Of a DNA stretch of 40,147 nt, positions 1 to 12,855 are shown piece after piece. The DNA is from Phoronis australis (Eukaryota > Phoronida > Phoronidae): NCBI GenBank assembly GCA_002633005.1, contig NMRA01000244.1, forward strand, positions 568,482 to 608,628, in the 5' to 3' direction. The notes under the pieces were generated by a model. That model did no database searches and was not told the DNA's origin. It was given only the letters and a program-made list of their open reading frames with translations. Both the position numbers and the translations under genes were made by a program. Positions within the stretch are counted from its first letter, which is position 1. Each line of letters begins with the position of its first letter.

Positions 1-665
1 CCACAATTCGGAAACCAGAACTCCGACAATTCATTACTCTAATTGTAAGCTAATAAGCCTGAGCTGACATGAATACAATATTGTATTTGTGTCGAATTAG
101 TAACCATTTAAAGTGAGTGCAGGAGTTAAATACTTCTTAAAACATTGATTACAATTTTTACAAATGAGCCCAGATACAATTATTATCAATCGTGATTCTT
201 GAATCTGACTAACGATTCGTTCTCAAGATCACGACTGCGGCGATCAAAGGCGGTTTTGAATTTGAAGAAGACTGAAAGGGACTTCATGAAGACTGGCAAG
301 GACAGGGTAGCCTACTAACTACTCTGATTTAGTTTCGACCGTCCGTGCGCGTGGTTCCGACGGGTGAGCCTGGGGCGCAGCGGCCATAAATTTTCCAATC
401 GCGCTCTGAAATGATGTGATATTGGCATGAATTTGATGACTGTATCGTGATTGATAATTCATCAATATTCCTACTTCGTATTCTTTTAAAAATGTAAATA
501 CGTACTCATTTTTCCGTATTCGTACGGCAATTTCGCATGCGCATGATATCCACACAAAATGTTTTAGTGCCAGAGCGTCTTTTTTCGGTATAGGTATACA
601 ACTCAGTGCATTTGATAACTGACCAATCGTTTATTTTTACACCTGATTCCGAAATTTTATATATT
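1..665. other. Non-coding AT-rich stretch
   Basis: No supported gene. A 78-codon minus-strand ORF (319-555) ends in a more GC-rich patch around 340-390, but it has no recognisable domain and no flanking splice or poly(A) signals that I can defend. I see no RNA gene here. Confidence 0.4.
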
Positions 666-760
666 TTCGAAGTAGCGAACTTTCGAAGTAGTGAACCTTT
701 GAAGTTGTGAACCTTCGCAATAGTGAACCATAGGAATATTGAACCTTCGGAATAGTTGAC
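666..760. repeat. 16-bp minisatellite, six units
   Basis: Six diverged head-to-tail units of about 16 bp (666-680, 681-697, 698-713, 714-729, 730-745, 746-760). Each is a variant of ttcgaagtagtgaacc. The minus-strand ORFs crossing the array (506-799 and 637-888) owe their repeated residues to it and are not treated as genes. Confidence 0.8.
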
Positions 761-3700
761 TGTTCCCATTTCCAGCGATGTAAGCAACTTAAGCAACACG
801 CAAAACTACAACCAGATAAAAAAATTCGTCCAGTCACTCTGCAACTAAATATTTCTGTCCGAGAATGTAATGAGGCGTAACCACTCATTTAAGCACGCCT
901 GATTTGAAAATGTTTCTTCCTGGACGCATTTTGTCACGTTCTTTGGGAGCAACCGTCACAGCATCTTTATCTCTGGTATTACGAATTCCATCTCATCTCA
1001 GGAACATAGAGGTGAGACATTTTGTTGTGTATACAGATTTCCTTTCACCCTAATTAAGCTGTGTCCATTGCCTAACCAAAAACTCTACAGTGTCGACGTT
1101 TGCAAAATATCAAAGGTCCACCGTTCCAGAAATTCAAACCACCCCCCAGGAAATGGCTGGCTACGGGCCTGATCACTCATCCGAAATACATGTACCTCAG
1201 GTTTTTTCATAGTCTCAAATTTATGTGCATGTTAGAATTTCAATCATACTGCAAATATTGAGACTGAAAAAGCAGGTGACTGAATTTCTACATAGCGTGG
1301 GTCTCAGATGGTATTTGTTGGTCCCAAGGAAGCAGGAATTTAGTTTTGCGGCCCTGGAATAGGAACACTACACGTTTAACATTTCAAATTAAAGCTCTTT
1401 TTCTTACGTAACAAAACGATGTTTTCAGACATTTCCTTCTCCACTCATACAATTCATTTTCTTATCTTCTTGAAAATTATCAGAAACTCATTACCTGTAG
1501 CCTCTCCTTTCAGCGAAAACATTTAAAATTCGTTTAGATGTTTGGTCTGTTCGTAAAATCCACTAGTAGCAGCCCTGACTCTTCAATGGTGAGTTAAATT
1601 CCATAACAGATCGTATTGATGTTCAACTATAAAATCGATGCGAGCAGTAATCAGATCTGCACAGACAAAATGAAACAATAAACGTGTCCAAAAACTATCA
1701 CCCTGAAACAAAATTAGCGTTTTGGAGAATGCTACGCGAGTCTCAGGCCTGAGACATGGGCAAAACCGCTTGGAAATTTCGTCAAAGTCCTGTAGGATTT
1801 GTTTTATAACATGAACCCTTTTTAATTTTTATTTGACAACACATCGCAAACAATTATTTTCGTAGAGTTACCAATCTTTCTTTGCTTCAGTTTAAGATGA
1901 ATACGATTCTTTTGTCTAAAAATGTTCCTAAAGTTTAGTTGCAACAAAATCCTAATTCTGCCTGCGTTCGCTGGATATCATCGAAATAGAATGGATTTTT
2001 AACACATACGATTTTGTTTTAAATTTTTTACATGCTTAAATTACAGGCATCTACTTACTTCAAACTCTAAATAAACTTCGCATTCTAAGAGATGACCAGT
2101 TTTTGCAGGAGTTCGCAGAAACTACATGTTCACAATCAATATAACTAAAACGTTGCCTTTTTGAAATATCAAAGTAAAAATCGACTGTCAATAAAAGTAT
2201 AAAATGTCTGAAGCTATTAGTCGAGACAAATCTATTCAAGTCATTCTGGTGGAAATGTCGTTTTTGAAATGTACGTTGATAGTCATTTCAAAAGCATTTA
2301 TCAAACTTCCTGTATTAAGCTTTTGATAAAATTTCTTGAAACTGGCCTGGGATTTTCCATAACGTTCATCGTGAAGTTACGTTCAGCCTTGATGAACACT
2401 TCTTACAAGTTCAACTAGACGGACGAGTCAAGTTACTAAATTTTCGAAAGCAGAGTTCCACTAACAAAGCGAAAATGGAAGCTCATGGGTTCATCAGCAA
2501 ATAAGATTTTAAAATCAAGATAAAATACAGCATTAGTAGAAATTTCCTTGGTCATAAAACGGACATTTTTTGTATCTTCTCTGTAGTATATGCTCCATTA
2601 GCCTAAACATTCGAAGCTGTGGCAATATCCGGACTTAGTAGGGACCTTTGGCAATTACAATTACCCTTTAGCTACGACTGCCCCTTCCTAGGTCACCACT
2701 AGTCTGAGGGGCCCCAGTAGCAACAAAACCGTGTCTCAATTGTCATTGCGCCTGTTTGTCACTATCCAACGACTTCCGTCTGAGACATCCTTTGTGACGA
2801 CGAGGCGAGGCACCTGTTTCGTGCGAGGCCCTACTAAGCTGCAGCATTTTACACTAATGGATGGCCCATCATCCGGGCACCACAAATTTTAAATGGCCTC
2901 TAGCTGTATGAACGTGATGAAGGTCCATAATCAATGCAACTTGTCATGGTTAATCCGGCACATAAGACAAATCTAAAATTTTACACGATTTGTTCATTGA
3001 AACAGAGTATGACCGAATCGGAAGTCTCGTTCACGACCTTTGTCCTACAGATACTGCCTACAGAGACAAAGCTGTACAGGTACACTACACTCTTTCACAG
3101 TGCAACGAAAGGTAATTTTTAGCACAGGTGGCGCTGTGTCAGATTGTAAGTTGTACACAAGAAATCTTCTGGTTTTTGCACACAGCACCTTGTTCTCGTC
3201 TGTGGTAAAGGAGAATTAATTGCAGCTTTGAAATAGAAGCTGAATCACAAATCTTTTTGTAATGATAGACAAACCGAGGTTTGCATTGTGGTATTATTGC
3301 CCACGGTTGCCTTAAACCCCGGCGGTCTTGCTAAGCGGCCAGGGCACTGACATGAAAGTGATGAAGAAAGATTACAGAAAATAGGCTAATTATTTTCATC
3401 GTCGTCAAGTTCAAGATTTCTAATGTTTGCCTGTGACTTGACGACATTGGATCCTACAACGGAAGTTTTGCAATATAAGCACTGAAAGTTGTGTTCTGTA
3501 ATTGTGAGAACGTAACAATAACTTGATCATAAACCCCTGTTTCACATGTGCTGTTGCAATTAATTTGTGGTTAATTTTCTGTTCTGTCATGGATTTTAAC
3601 ATTATTTTCTTGTTGATGATGTATTTTGTCCCTTCCGTTGTGTCCTAGAGATTTTCTCGGCTGAGGCATTGTCACGGATTGGCGGCCCGGCATACAGGGG

Positions 3701-4190
3701 CAGGAAGGCGACTAGTCAGGGGACGTGAATTTTAGTCAATATTGGTGACTGCATGCAGATGTTGGGACGGCCAACGGACTCGTTTGGGAAGCCCCTGGAA
3801 CTGTTAATGACTGCAAACTAGGAAGAACACCATTTTCGTTAGTACCAGTCGACAATACGTACGCGTTTAGTTTTTCGTACGTGATCACTTCAATGTATTA
3901 TCGTACTTAGATCCCGTCAGGCTTCCTCAAGCGGGTTTTTGACGTAAAACCTGACATTATACTAGTTGTAAATTTATAACATGAAAAACAATACCATGAG
4001 ACCATTTCAGCTTTTAATAATTGGTTTTCTTCCTTGAGCTAACTCACGAACTGATGGTCTTGTCGCCTAAATACGTACTATACAGGAACGGCGACCGTCG
4101 GAGGGCACCACCTGACGGCTATAACTCGATTTCCGAGTACTTTCTTTGATCACACATTTGGAAAATCGCCAGAGCAATATGAGTCATTGC
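761..4190. other. Long intergenic stretch, no gene recognised
   Basis: Only ORFs below 65 codons, none with a recognisable motif. Two patches are clearly more GC-rich than the surroundings, about 2640-2890 and 3640-3810. Neither translates to anything I recognise on either strand. They could be decayed repeats, regulatory islands or unrecognised exons. Confidence 0.35.
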
Positions 4191-4198
4191 TATAAATA
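4191..4198 (+). promoter_or_regulatory. TATA box of a plus-strand promoter
   Basis: A TATAAATA motif sits in an otherwise CpG-bearing patch (about 4080-4320). A start site is expected about 30 bases downstream, near 4220-4230. The next 90 bases contain no ATG and end at a canonical donor. This is a promoter plus a non-coding first exon on sequence grounds only; no expression evidence is available. Confidence 0.45.
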
Positions 4199-4221
4199 AA
4201 CGCGCGTGACGCTGTTAGCGC

Positions 4222-4313
4222 AGACAACGAAGCTATTTGATAGCAGTCGGACGTGTCGACCGAGCTCTCTGTTCAGCGTTAGGCGGGAATTTGCCGACAC
4301 TCGTTTTGTTTCA
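4222..4313 (+). other. Putative non-coding first exon
   Basis: Runs from the start site predicted from the TATA box to a strong splice donor, ttca|gtaagtt, at 4313/4314. It lacks any ATG, so it would be 5' UTR. The sequence that follows (4314-5310) is T/G-rich and AT-rich like an intron. It ends with the acceptor ctgctttcag immediately before the NHL-like exon. The exact 5' end is a guess from the TATA position. Confidence 0.35.
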
Positions 4314-5310
4314 GTAAGTTTACGCTATCACTAATCTGAAATGAAAGTTTGTAAAGATTAAGTTTGAATCATGTTGTCATCCACGATACTGTTTCAAGCC
4401 GCACCGATCTTGAGACTTCTACTTTGGAATCAACTGAGGAACAATGTTGCAGAAGAACGCGTACACGTTGCCCCGAGGTGTTGTATAGGCATATATAGAA
4501 ATGTTTGTTGAAGAAAGCTGTCAAGTTTTTTGAAAAGTAGAATGTTCCTTTCAGAATTATATTTCGTGTATAACGATGTCTTTTGATAAACGAAGTAAGA
4601 GTGTCAATTTCATGTGTTGCGTCATTCTACATGGGTCATTGTAGACCCTATTAATATTGTACTTTAATAAGTAACTAGTAGGCCTACTTGTGACAACTTG
4701 TGTTAATGTTGTTTTCTTGTTATATTTTCCTGTACCCGTGCATAGTAAACATTTTATGTAGTTGCTTACTTTCTAAGCCTTATTACAAACTAGCTAGCCT
4801 TGGTGTAAAGGTGTTTGTCTTCATAGTGCTAGTTGTCTTGAAGGCTAGCTGTAACTTTGTGTTTATTTCCTTCCAACTCAAACAATTTTTTTTCAAATCC
4901 AAGGAACATCACAGAGTACCCCAGATATGACTGAACAAATTTACGTGCAAATTAAAGATATTACACTTTCTGCACTGTTCTTCAAAATACTGTTAGGTAT
5001 TGATTTAAAATGTTCCACTTTTGCATCAGGGACTGTCAAAAAGCAGACTGTTTTTGGTGAAAAAAACAAAGTTGCATCAAATGAAAAGGAAATGTTAATT
5101 TAGAAAATAACTATGGCAAAGATTTTTTGAGATTTTATTTATAGCATTTATATCATACTAAATTTAATCATGTAATTGTTCTCGTGGTTTTGCTTTGAAT
5201 GTACTTTCCTTTTGTTCAAAATTTTACGATAAAAGCATAATCACTTGAACTTATTAATGGCAGATTGGTTTAAAGTCAGCAACTAAATTCAATTTAAATT
5301 CTGCTTTCAG
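4314..5310 (+). other. Probable intron, 997 bp
   Basis: Bounded by a GTAAGT donor at 4314 and a pyrimidine-tract acceptor ending at 5310. The interior is AT-rich. A 76-codon plus ORF (4700-4930) inside it is a hydrophobic, low-complexity translation of T-rich DNA and is not annotated. Confidence 0.35.
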
Positions 5311-5770
5311 AAAATATACACTTTCGATGGGAGTTAAATTCCAGTTTTACACACATTCAGTGATGGACTGGGTAGGCTTTGGGGTGTGTGAGTGGATCAG
5401 TTCGGCCACATTCTCCTGGCGGACTGCTACAAACGCTGTATCCATCTATTGACCCCTGCACGTGCACACTTGATCGCCACGAAGAATGATGTCTACATAC
5501 CTACAGCCATATGTCCATCAGGCCCAGGAGGGTGTATGTACTGGAGGAGGAAGGCGATGTGAAGGAGTTTAGTTATCTTGATATCTAATTTAACACACCT
5601 CTACCATCACCTGGTTGTGTAATTGTTTGTGAGAATGTTTTGATGAAATGTTTTGTGAAATAATTGTTTGAAATTCTTGAAGTCTGTATGTAACATTGTG
5701 TGCAGATGACAAAGTAATATTGGACGTATTTTATCTAAAAATTCGAATAAAAGTTTGATAAAAATCAGCA
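5311..5770 (+). pseudogene. NHL-repeat (TRIM-like) C-terminal exon, frameshifted
   Basis: Three overlapping frames together read like the C-terminal NHL beta-propeller blade of a TRIM/NHL protein. From about 5327 one frame gives ...MDWVGFGVC. From 5392 a second frame gives VDQFGHILLADCYKRCIHLL, the usual D-G-x-I-L-x-A-D blade motif, and then PTAICPSGPGG. From 5532 a third frame gives VYVLEEEGDVKEFSYLDI and a TAA stop at 5583-5590. The first shift looks like two extra bases near 5390; the second lies near 5525-5531. NHL tails of this form end many invertebrate TRIM proteins, which act as E3 ligases or RNA/protein binders. Here the RING, B-box and coiled-coil are absent upstream, so this is a remnant, or a damaged last exon behind the promoter at 4.2 kb. 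Taken literally, the first ATG of the predicted mRNA (5327) opens only 41 codons. Sequencing error is an alternative to true decay. Confidence 0.6.
5746..5751 (+). terminator. Poly(A) signal AATAAA
   Basis: Canonical AATAAA about 160 bases after the stop of the NHL-like frame. It is in T/G-rich 3'-UTR-like sequence and would end the transcript that starts near 4222. Confidence 0.5.
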
Positions 5771-8700
5771 CATTAATACCTGAAGGTCTCGTGTATTTGA
5801 ATGGTCATTGTAGTTCTACTATAAAGTACGTGTGTTTACCTTTTTTACAAACCTGTTTTACCTGTGCTTAGTTGCGCACTTTCTCACATTTCTGTTTGAG
5901 TGAAACACGTGTTGTAAAGATTGTGCGCTGTTCTATATTTTCAATACCAAAATTCTATTCACGACGTCAGTAACATCATCATATTTCTACAATATGAAAT
6001 AACTGCGATCATAGTGTTCTCAAGTGTGCAATTAACATTTTGTAACTTCAAATAGTCGTATTAATGCAATATGTCAAGTTTGCTAGTTTTTGGTATCCTA
6101 ATTGGAATTATTGCCTATAGATTAAATGGAATTCTTTGATTAAACTGGGATTACTTAATTGTTCGTTTTAATTGAAATTGTCACGCTTAAAATTCTTAAT
6201 CAATATTATTGCATACTTAAGATTTTCATAATCATCATAACAAAATACATTGGTTAAAGGGACGTTATCATTTTCACGACCGAAAAACGCAAGCTTAGGA
6301 TTGAGTGGGATAAAATTTTTGAACTTATAAGCTTTGAACAGATCTAAAAAACACAAAATTATTCGTTGTGTTTTGCGATTTAATTACAAATCTCCAATTA
6401 TCGCCGTTATTTGCCAGATATTCGCTTGAAATACTCTCCCACGTACTGATGCTGGGATGAAGCGCAGGCAAACAAAATGTTTGCCTGCGACGCAACAATT
6501 TGTGAAGTTCTATTCTCAGCTGAGGCTGATCTCGGAAAGTGATTCTTCTCGACTATAGTGTCGAGTTAGTCGTTGACGTGATCAATGAAACTGAAACCGA
6601 AAAGAATTTTTTTTTTATTTCAGGAACTGTTTTGTATCCTTGCACATGAAGTCACACCACTAAAATCAGTAAAGAAAAACTGGTCATTCACGCCCTTTAT
6701 CGATTCATTAAAAACAAACGAATTTTGAACGTGAGGCTAAGTGTGTAAAGGTAATCTAGGTTGGTATGCACAGTGCAGACAACACACAAAATTAACGAAG
6801 TCCCTTACTAAAATTGCATCACATGAGTGCGAGTTGTCTTTGGTTAGGATTTTTGAAAGAAAAAATCGTATAATATAATATAATATAACTTGACTGACAG
6901 TACTTGGGCCACCGTCCCTTGTGCATATCACGCACAGCCCGAATATGGCGCGTTATCATCAGGTACAACTATAAGAATAAGACATCGGCGTGTGTGCCTT
7001 TTTCGAGTACAATAGATAGCTGGCTAATTTCCAAACCTTATGTTCAGACATCATTTCAAAACTTTCCTGATTTACAAGCCTAATACCGCACTTCGCTTGC
7101 AAATCAGCGTATGCAAGACAAGTAAAAAATTAATTTTATTCTTCAACTACTCTTAGAACTTGCTGTACAAAAACGACCTCCTCTTGGGTTTAATAAACAT
7201 CTTTCACTTTCAATTTACAGATCTAAATATAGCAACAGCAAATAAATGCTATTAGTATATAAATACTGAACATACTCTTCCGTTATAAGATCATTTTTAT
7301 AAAGCCTGAAACTGACAAGTTCACTTAAAGATGACACTTTTTTCTCACGCTATAGATGGGAATGAGCTTGACTTAGATTTCAGACGGGCTGAGTTCTTTA
7401 CTGCTCTCTGTTTCGTTAATATACACTGAACAAATTAGTACAACATCTTTAATCTAATGATTTTTAAGATTATTTCGTAGCGATTCTATAATATTCATGT
7501 AACTATAACGAGAAATCATCGAGTCCGTTCTAAGTTTGTCAACATGAGTATCTTTTGTCTGATGTCTAAAAGGTCAAGAGCCTGCATTTTGGCTACGCTA
7601 AAACATAACTTTCTAATAAAATTACTCGAAAATTAATGACTACAATAATATCTTAACCAGTCATTTTAATCAAAATAAAGTAATCACTATTTCTTCACGT
7701 ACACGCTCGCTTTAAATTTGTTTTTAAATAAGATGGTTGTTTACTCGTTCGCTTTAACGTCGTAATTAGACGAATGGTGTTAAATTTTTGTGAACTATCG
7801 CCGAATGCTACAACATTCAATGTTTGCTTGTGAACCGAATGTTAAGGTCAACTAAATAGTTGAATTGAAATAAGGACAAGAAAAATGCACTACAGAAAAG
7901 ATGCTGCACACCACGAGAAAAGAAGCAGTTACAAAATCAACAATTCCTTACCTTATACTGTTGACGTCAAGCGGGACACTTGGCCGACATTCGAGTTCCG
8001 GCGTGCGTTCCGTAGACCTAGTTTCTCGCAAGAAAAGCGATAACATGCAAGACATTGCGAGTTTTCGCCTTGTATTGCAAGCAAACAAGCTAAACACATG
8101 TGTCACAACTGCACTTCCCCACAAATCATAATGTAATAATATAAACAATGCATTGTAATCAAATATTCGTTAATAGTAAACACATAGGTAAACCCTATAA
8201 TGATCAGAAAAGGATTTGTAGTCTTGGTTTGCCAACTTTTTTCTACGTTTCCTTAGTTGTGTGACGAAACGCGCCACTGCGCAGTGTATAACTGTGTATA
8301 AACCAGCGTGTCAAGATTGAGTTAATTGAGTCTGAGCCGAGTTAAAAAGGAAATGCGCGCTGCACTGCGTAAACGTGCGTCTACGTCCCACTACCTCTTG
8401 GCGCACCGTGTGAAAGGGGCTTCCACAGTGGCGAAGTTGGCAGTTCTTTGTAGGTGGGCCCATGTGATAAAATGCACCCCTAATCTGCAGTGTTATTTGC
8501 AGCATACCGTGAATGTGATTTATCAATTTTGTTTGGACAGCGTACACGTTATGGCTAACAAAACAAAAGACACTAAAGAAAAGGAATCGATATATTTCTT
8601 TATCCTCCTCTTAACCAAAAATGACGGTTCGGCACAAATTCAATTTAATGGCCTAATTTTGATTGAACATGTTTAGTCACCCATTCCATCTCCAATTACA

Positions 8701-11700
8701 TATGGAATAATTGTTTGTGCATTTGGAGTTGGTTAAAAATGTAACAATGTAGCTATACGAAATGTAAACAATTCTTAGCCACACTCGCCCAATTTGTAAA
8801 ACTGTACAACTATTACCTTTTTCAGGACATATTTACGTTATCTTGCTTAAAGTCTTACTACAAATATATAAACAAAATGCACCCTAGATACTTCCACAAC
8901 ATAGAATTCATACAAGAATATCGGTCACTTCGAGAAAACATGTGCAAAACAACGCCATTACAATCTCCCAGTCACATTACTAATAATATAAATTATCAAC
9001 CATCATATACTGTACCTCCAACGAAAAAAACATCTACACAAAACAGCTTGTATTAGCATATCTTTTGAATCATTGCAATTTTCTAGAATGCGTTTTGAAT
9101 GAAACTCATTCCTAATTATGTTTTTCTCTCTACTTTAAAAATATACAATGAATAACTATGATGAAAATTGCCATGTCACAAACGTTTATATATGTTCCCA
9201 TGTTCAGCGATTCTGTGTCGCCGTTGGCCATCTCCAGTGCTTCCTGTTTGGGATTGTGTCTTTCAGTACTCTAAATAAACACATTTTTTCTGTTGATTCA
9301 TCTTGCATTTATCAGTACTAACTATCACTACTAACCAGCCGCTAGTGGTTTATACCTTGGTTGGTAACCAAATTAGTTTGTACAAAGTATGCCATTTAAA
9401 TGAAAAAGAAATATGTACACCTACGATAGCAGTCATTATTGTATTCTTGTTTTGTATATACGCTCTTTCTTATTTCTTTCGTACAAATGCGCCCGTTCAC
9501 CACAACTCTACTACGAACCCAATATTCTTCAGTGTCGTGATTTTAGAACCTACGGAACTTGTACCCAAACAGTAGTAATCTATTTTTATTTATGCGGCGC
9601 GTGCACGCATGAGTGACTCGGCTGTGGTCTGGGTCGGATTCAATTTCAAGAATTCCCTCTTTATCAAATCCTTTTTATTGCCGTATAGACTAGTTGTACT
9701 TAACAAAAAAGAAAACACACACCATTTGACGTTTCTGCTGTTTTACCTGAAGCCACGGTGTCGCATATTTCATCAACGTGCAATTTGCTACAGGTGGGCG
9801 ACATGATCTTTAGAGGATTTACAGTTTCAAACTGGGGCGGAAAAAACATACATTTGGCGGATGTTTGACACGTATGTTTTAAGTAATATTCGATGGTGCA
9901 AATAAATAGAATAATATGTTAACACTGTGGCAGTCGTCGTCGATATCCTACAGCATACATAAACAACAATAGTTTTTTGATTTCTTGGTCTCTGAGAGCT
10001 TCCAGTTTTCTGTTCTCGGAACCAAACTTCCACGGGGGGTCAGGCCCCCATCCACTGGGCCTACAACAAGAGCGATCCCAGGAAAGTGAAGTGGGTGATA
10101 ATGAAAAGTAAAACCAGTGCTAGTACTAGCGCTGGTATGACGATGTGTTTGACCGGTGTCTCTTATGTTATTTTAATGCCCTATAGCATCAAGCGTCACT
10201 ACGTTCAAAAAAGTTTTGTCACGTTGGCTTAAAACTAATTTTTAAGTGGTAGAAGCAAACTTATAATTATGGAATTTGAAACGAGCGAGTAAGAATCCTG
10301 CCGGAAATTGTCGAATTTAAGTCAAAGTTTGCGTTCTTGGCCATGCATCCTCAAACGGTTTCATAGAGATTTCAGTTAACATGACGGAACGGGATGTTGT
10401 TTGAAACGGTTTGCTATGTCAAGGGTCCTCATTTGCATAACATCAAAACTAATTACAGTTTTCTATTTCCCAATCGATGGCCTGAACAGCTTTGTGTAGA
10501 GCTTGTTTTTCCATTGATTTAAACAGATTTTAATTTAGTTGTCAGCAATGCTAGCTGAAGACCTGGACGTGAATGGTGAAAGTGCGCATTGGGTTTAATT
10601 AATATGCTAAATACCATGTATTTTTATGACGTGGATATCAACTCAGCTAGTGCCCGACAATCTCTGCTCTCCGGCTGCGACATGAGTTTGGTAAGCCTAC
10701 TGCCATGGTCAATTGTATCAGGGCAATCATAGATTTCATCATAGTTTTCAGAAATATTTCAGCATTTCTTGTCTAATTCTTTATACGAAAGGCAACTTAG
10801 CACATCGACTGCACTGAGCCGGGCTTAATTCAATATCTTAACATCTTGATATGCTTACTCAGCATTCATCACAAGTAATACATCCGGGACATTTTTTCAG
10901 TCTACCTAACAATTGCATTCATCGCCAGTCAAAGCAATAAAAACATTCACTTTGAGCCTTTAACTGCATCGTGCTCCCGAAGGCTGCAACAATGTAAAAC
11001 ACATGAATACTGGTTTCATTGTTGTTTCTATGCATTGTTCAAATTCAGTCCTTTGAAATGGTAACACAAAACTGAGTTTGTCGCTCGGTTGAACTTGCTT
11101 TGGCCAGGTATTATTACAAAAAAATAAATAGCTTATTCTGACTATTCTTTGGGTGTTACCTTACGGGCGCGACAAACATCAACTAAAGACACATTTTGGT
11201 TTAATTGAAACATTATTTTGGCACTAGCAGTAAAATTGGGTCTAGTTATTAAAATACGTCAAACAAAAATACATTCAGTGTGTCAACTGGTGATTCATTG
11301 TGAAATAGTATTCTTTTAAGTTTAGCAGCATTTATTCTACACTCGCAATTATAGATATCGCTACCAAGCCTGGCGTGCGTTCAGTAACGCTAGGACCTAC
11401 GCTAGGACCTAACAAAAGTCACGTGTTCTCATTTAAAGTACACGGCAATGTCTCACGAAACCTCGCGAAGTGTTGTATGCCAAAAACATTCAACATGACG
11501 TACTGGATTATGACTATTTGAAAACACGGACAAAAGTTGTTGTTTCCTCAAAGCGCATAAGTACAAGAAACAAATTAAATATTATGTTTATCACTCACGC
11601 TTTTAAAATTGTACCAGTCTTCAAATTCTGAGGTGTACAGTATATGCGACTACTGAGCCGCAAACACTTAAATATGCACGCATGACACGGAATTATGCAT

Positions 11701-12007
11701 GGAAAACCAAACTAAAACCTAAGAGTAAACTTTCAAAAAAATGTGTATTAAATTTATAATTATGGTTCACCAGTGAGTGTTTGTGGCGAAACACGCTTCA
11801 GACCACAGTGGCGGTCCTCAACGAAGCGGGTTTTGGTTATATCTATAAATAACATTTTGTTGCATAAATTAGAACACATAATCTTTTTCACCCATCTCAA
11901 GGGTAGTAGCAAAAACGTGGAACAAAGTGCGGGATATCCTGAACAGAATAATAAAATGAGAGTTGTCTTGACCATGATTATAACATGACTCGCTACAGCA
12001 AATTCGA
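5771..12007. other. Long AT-rich stretch without a supported gene
   Basis: About 6 kb with only short ORFs. The longest is 116 codons at 8326-8676, but it begins at TTG; its first ATG is 8353. A TATAAAC at about 8295 precedes it in a CpG-bearing patch, but I see no domain and no convincing poly(A) signal. An AATAAA occurs at about 9270. A short exon-like ORF near 10604-10689 runs into a GTAAGC donor, without partners. A TAATA microsatellite lies near 6870-6890 and a 12-bp doublet near 11389-11412. Confidence 0.35.
6463..6489. repeat. Perfect 11-bp hairpin
   Basis: Arms cgcaggcaaac (6463-6473) and gtttgcctgcg (6479-6489) are exact reverse complements around a 5-base AT loop. The stem is much more GC-rich than its surroundings. 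It could be the core of a small palindromic repeat or a structured RNA element. Confidence 0.6.
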
Positions 12008-12071
12008 TTTAGGCATGTGCGCCTAGTCGCACGCAATATTTAGGCATATGCACCAAGTCGCACCTAACTTC
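12008..12071. repeat. 31-bp tandem doublet
   Basis: Two units with a 31-bp period, each starting tttaggcat and carrying agtcgcac, with a few mismatches. Confidence 0.6.
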
Positions 12072-12485
12072 GAACAGTCATGTCCACACCTCGCTTATAT
12101 TGTGAGAAAGAACAAGTCGAGACCGACATCGTGACGATACGTCGCCCAAATAAAAACTTTGGTCGAAATCTATCAATACTGTGTAGCGCGTCTAGAAATC
12201 GTAAGTCGTAGCGGAGACGGCTGATTTGAACTCCTGGGCTGAGTTTCTAGTATTGTGGTTAGATTATTTTCAGTCCATTTGCAAAATCTACCAGTATATT
12301 TGAACGTCGCATTACGTTTTCTACAATTCTACCTTGATTGCAAAGAAGGCAACTTGGCAAGAAAGATCTTCGTTTGACCTCTTGCTTTAGTTAGACTTAA
12401 TGTGATAGCACGTGAGGAGATAGTGTTTGTTCACCTGGGCAATTTTTAGGTAAAATATTGTGATTAAAAAATTTCTTCTTTATAG

Positions 12486-12743
12486 AAACCAGTCGTACTT
12501 AAACGCCAGATAAATTATATTTATTTAGACACTGGATGTGGATGTTTTAATTTGTCAACTAAACTGACAAAACATGAACTTGAAAGTTTTGCCCATACGT
12601 GCTCAAAACAAGATGGCGGAACGGAGTGTGATATTTCTTCAGACCAAGCTTATGGGTCACAGCGTGATGTGGAATTTTATCATCTTTGCCTAAAGAAATG
12701 TCTTCCGAGCCAAGAGTTCACTTCTGAACAGAATAAGGAATAA
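12486..12743 (+). CDS. Possible Cys-rich terminal coding exon
   Basis: The acceptor tttcttctttatag ends at 12485. From the next base a frame stays open for 85 codons to TAA at 12741-12743, and AATAAA follows at 12833-12838. The translation is cysteine-rich (for example DTGCGCFNLSTKL, then THTC-like and LCLKKC segments, seven Cys) and polar. It is not a low-complexity translation of AT-rich DNA. No family is recognised. No upstream exon with matching phase was found: an ORF at 12080 ending at a GTAAGT donor near 12198 would join in the wrong phase. It could be the last exon of a plus-strand gene with distant upstream exons, or chance. Confidence 0.3.
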   Translation, partial: KPVVLKRQINYIYLDTGCGCFNLSTKLTKHELESFAHTCSKQDGGTECDISSDQAYGSQRDVEFYHLCLKKCLPSQEFTSEQNKE

Positions 12744-12832
12744 GAAAAGTTCATCAAGATACAAGTGCATTAAATCAAAACTTGTTTATCTTGACAAAAA
12801 GCACGGGTTTTATGAAAGTTTATAAATCGGTA

Positions 12833-12838
12833 AATAAA
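12833..12838 (+). terminator. Poly(A) signal AATAAA
   Basis: Lies about 90 bases after the stop of the possible Cys-rich exon, and is the main reason for treating that ORF as a terminal exon. Confidence 0.3.
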
Positions 12839-12855
12839 ACAACAAGAATGGATCT

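Noticed and set aside
506-888. Minus-strand ORFs with repeated LLRxFxTSKVH-like residues
   Set aside because: The repetition comes from the 16-bp DNA minisatellite at 666-760.
8326-8676. 116-codon plus ORF
   Set aside because: It begins at TTG, not ATG. No domain, no splice context and no convincing poly(A) signal. Kept only as a note in the stretch description.
12080-12214. 44-codon ORF from ATG ending at a GTAAGT donor, as first exon of the Cys-rich exon at 12486
   Set aside because: Joining them gives the wrong phase and an immediate stop.
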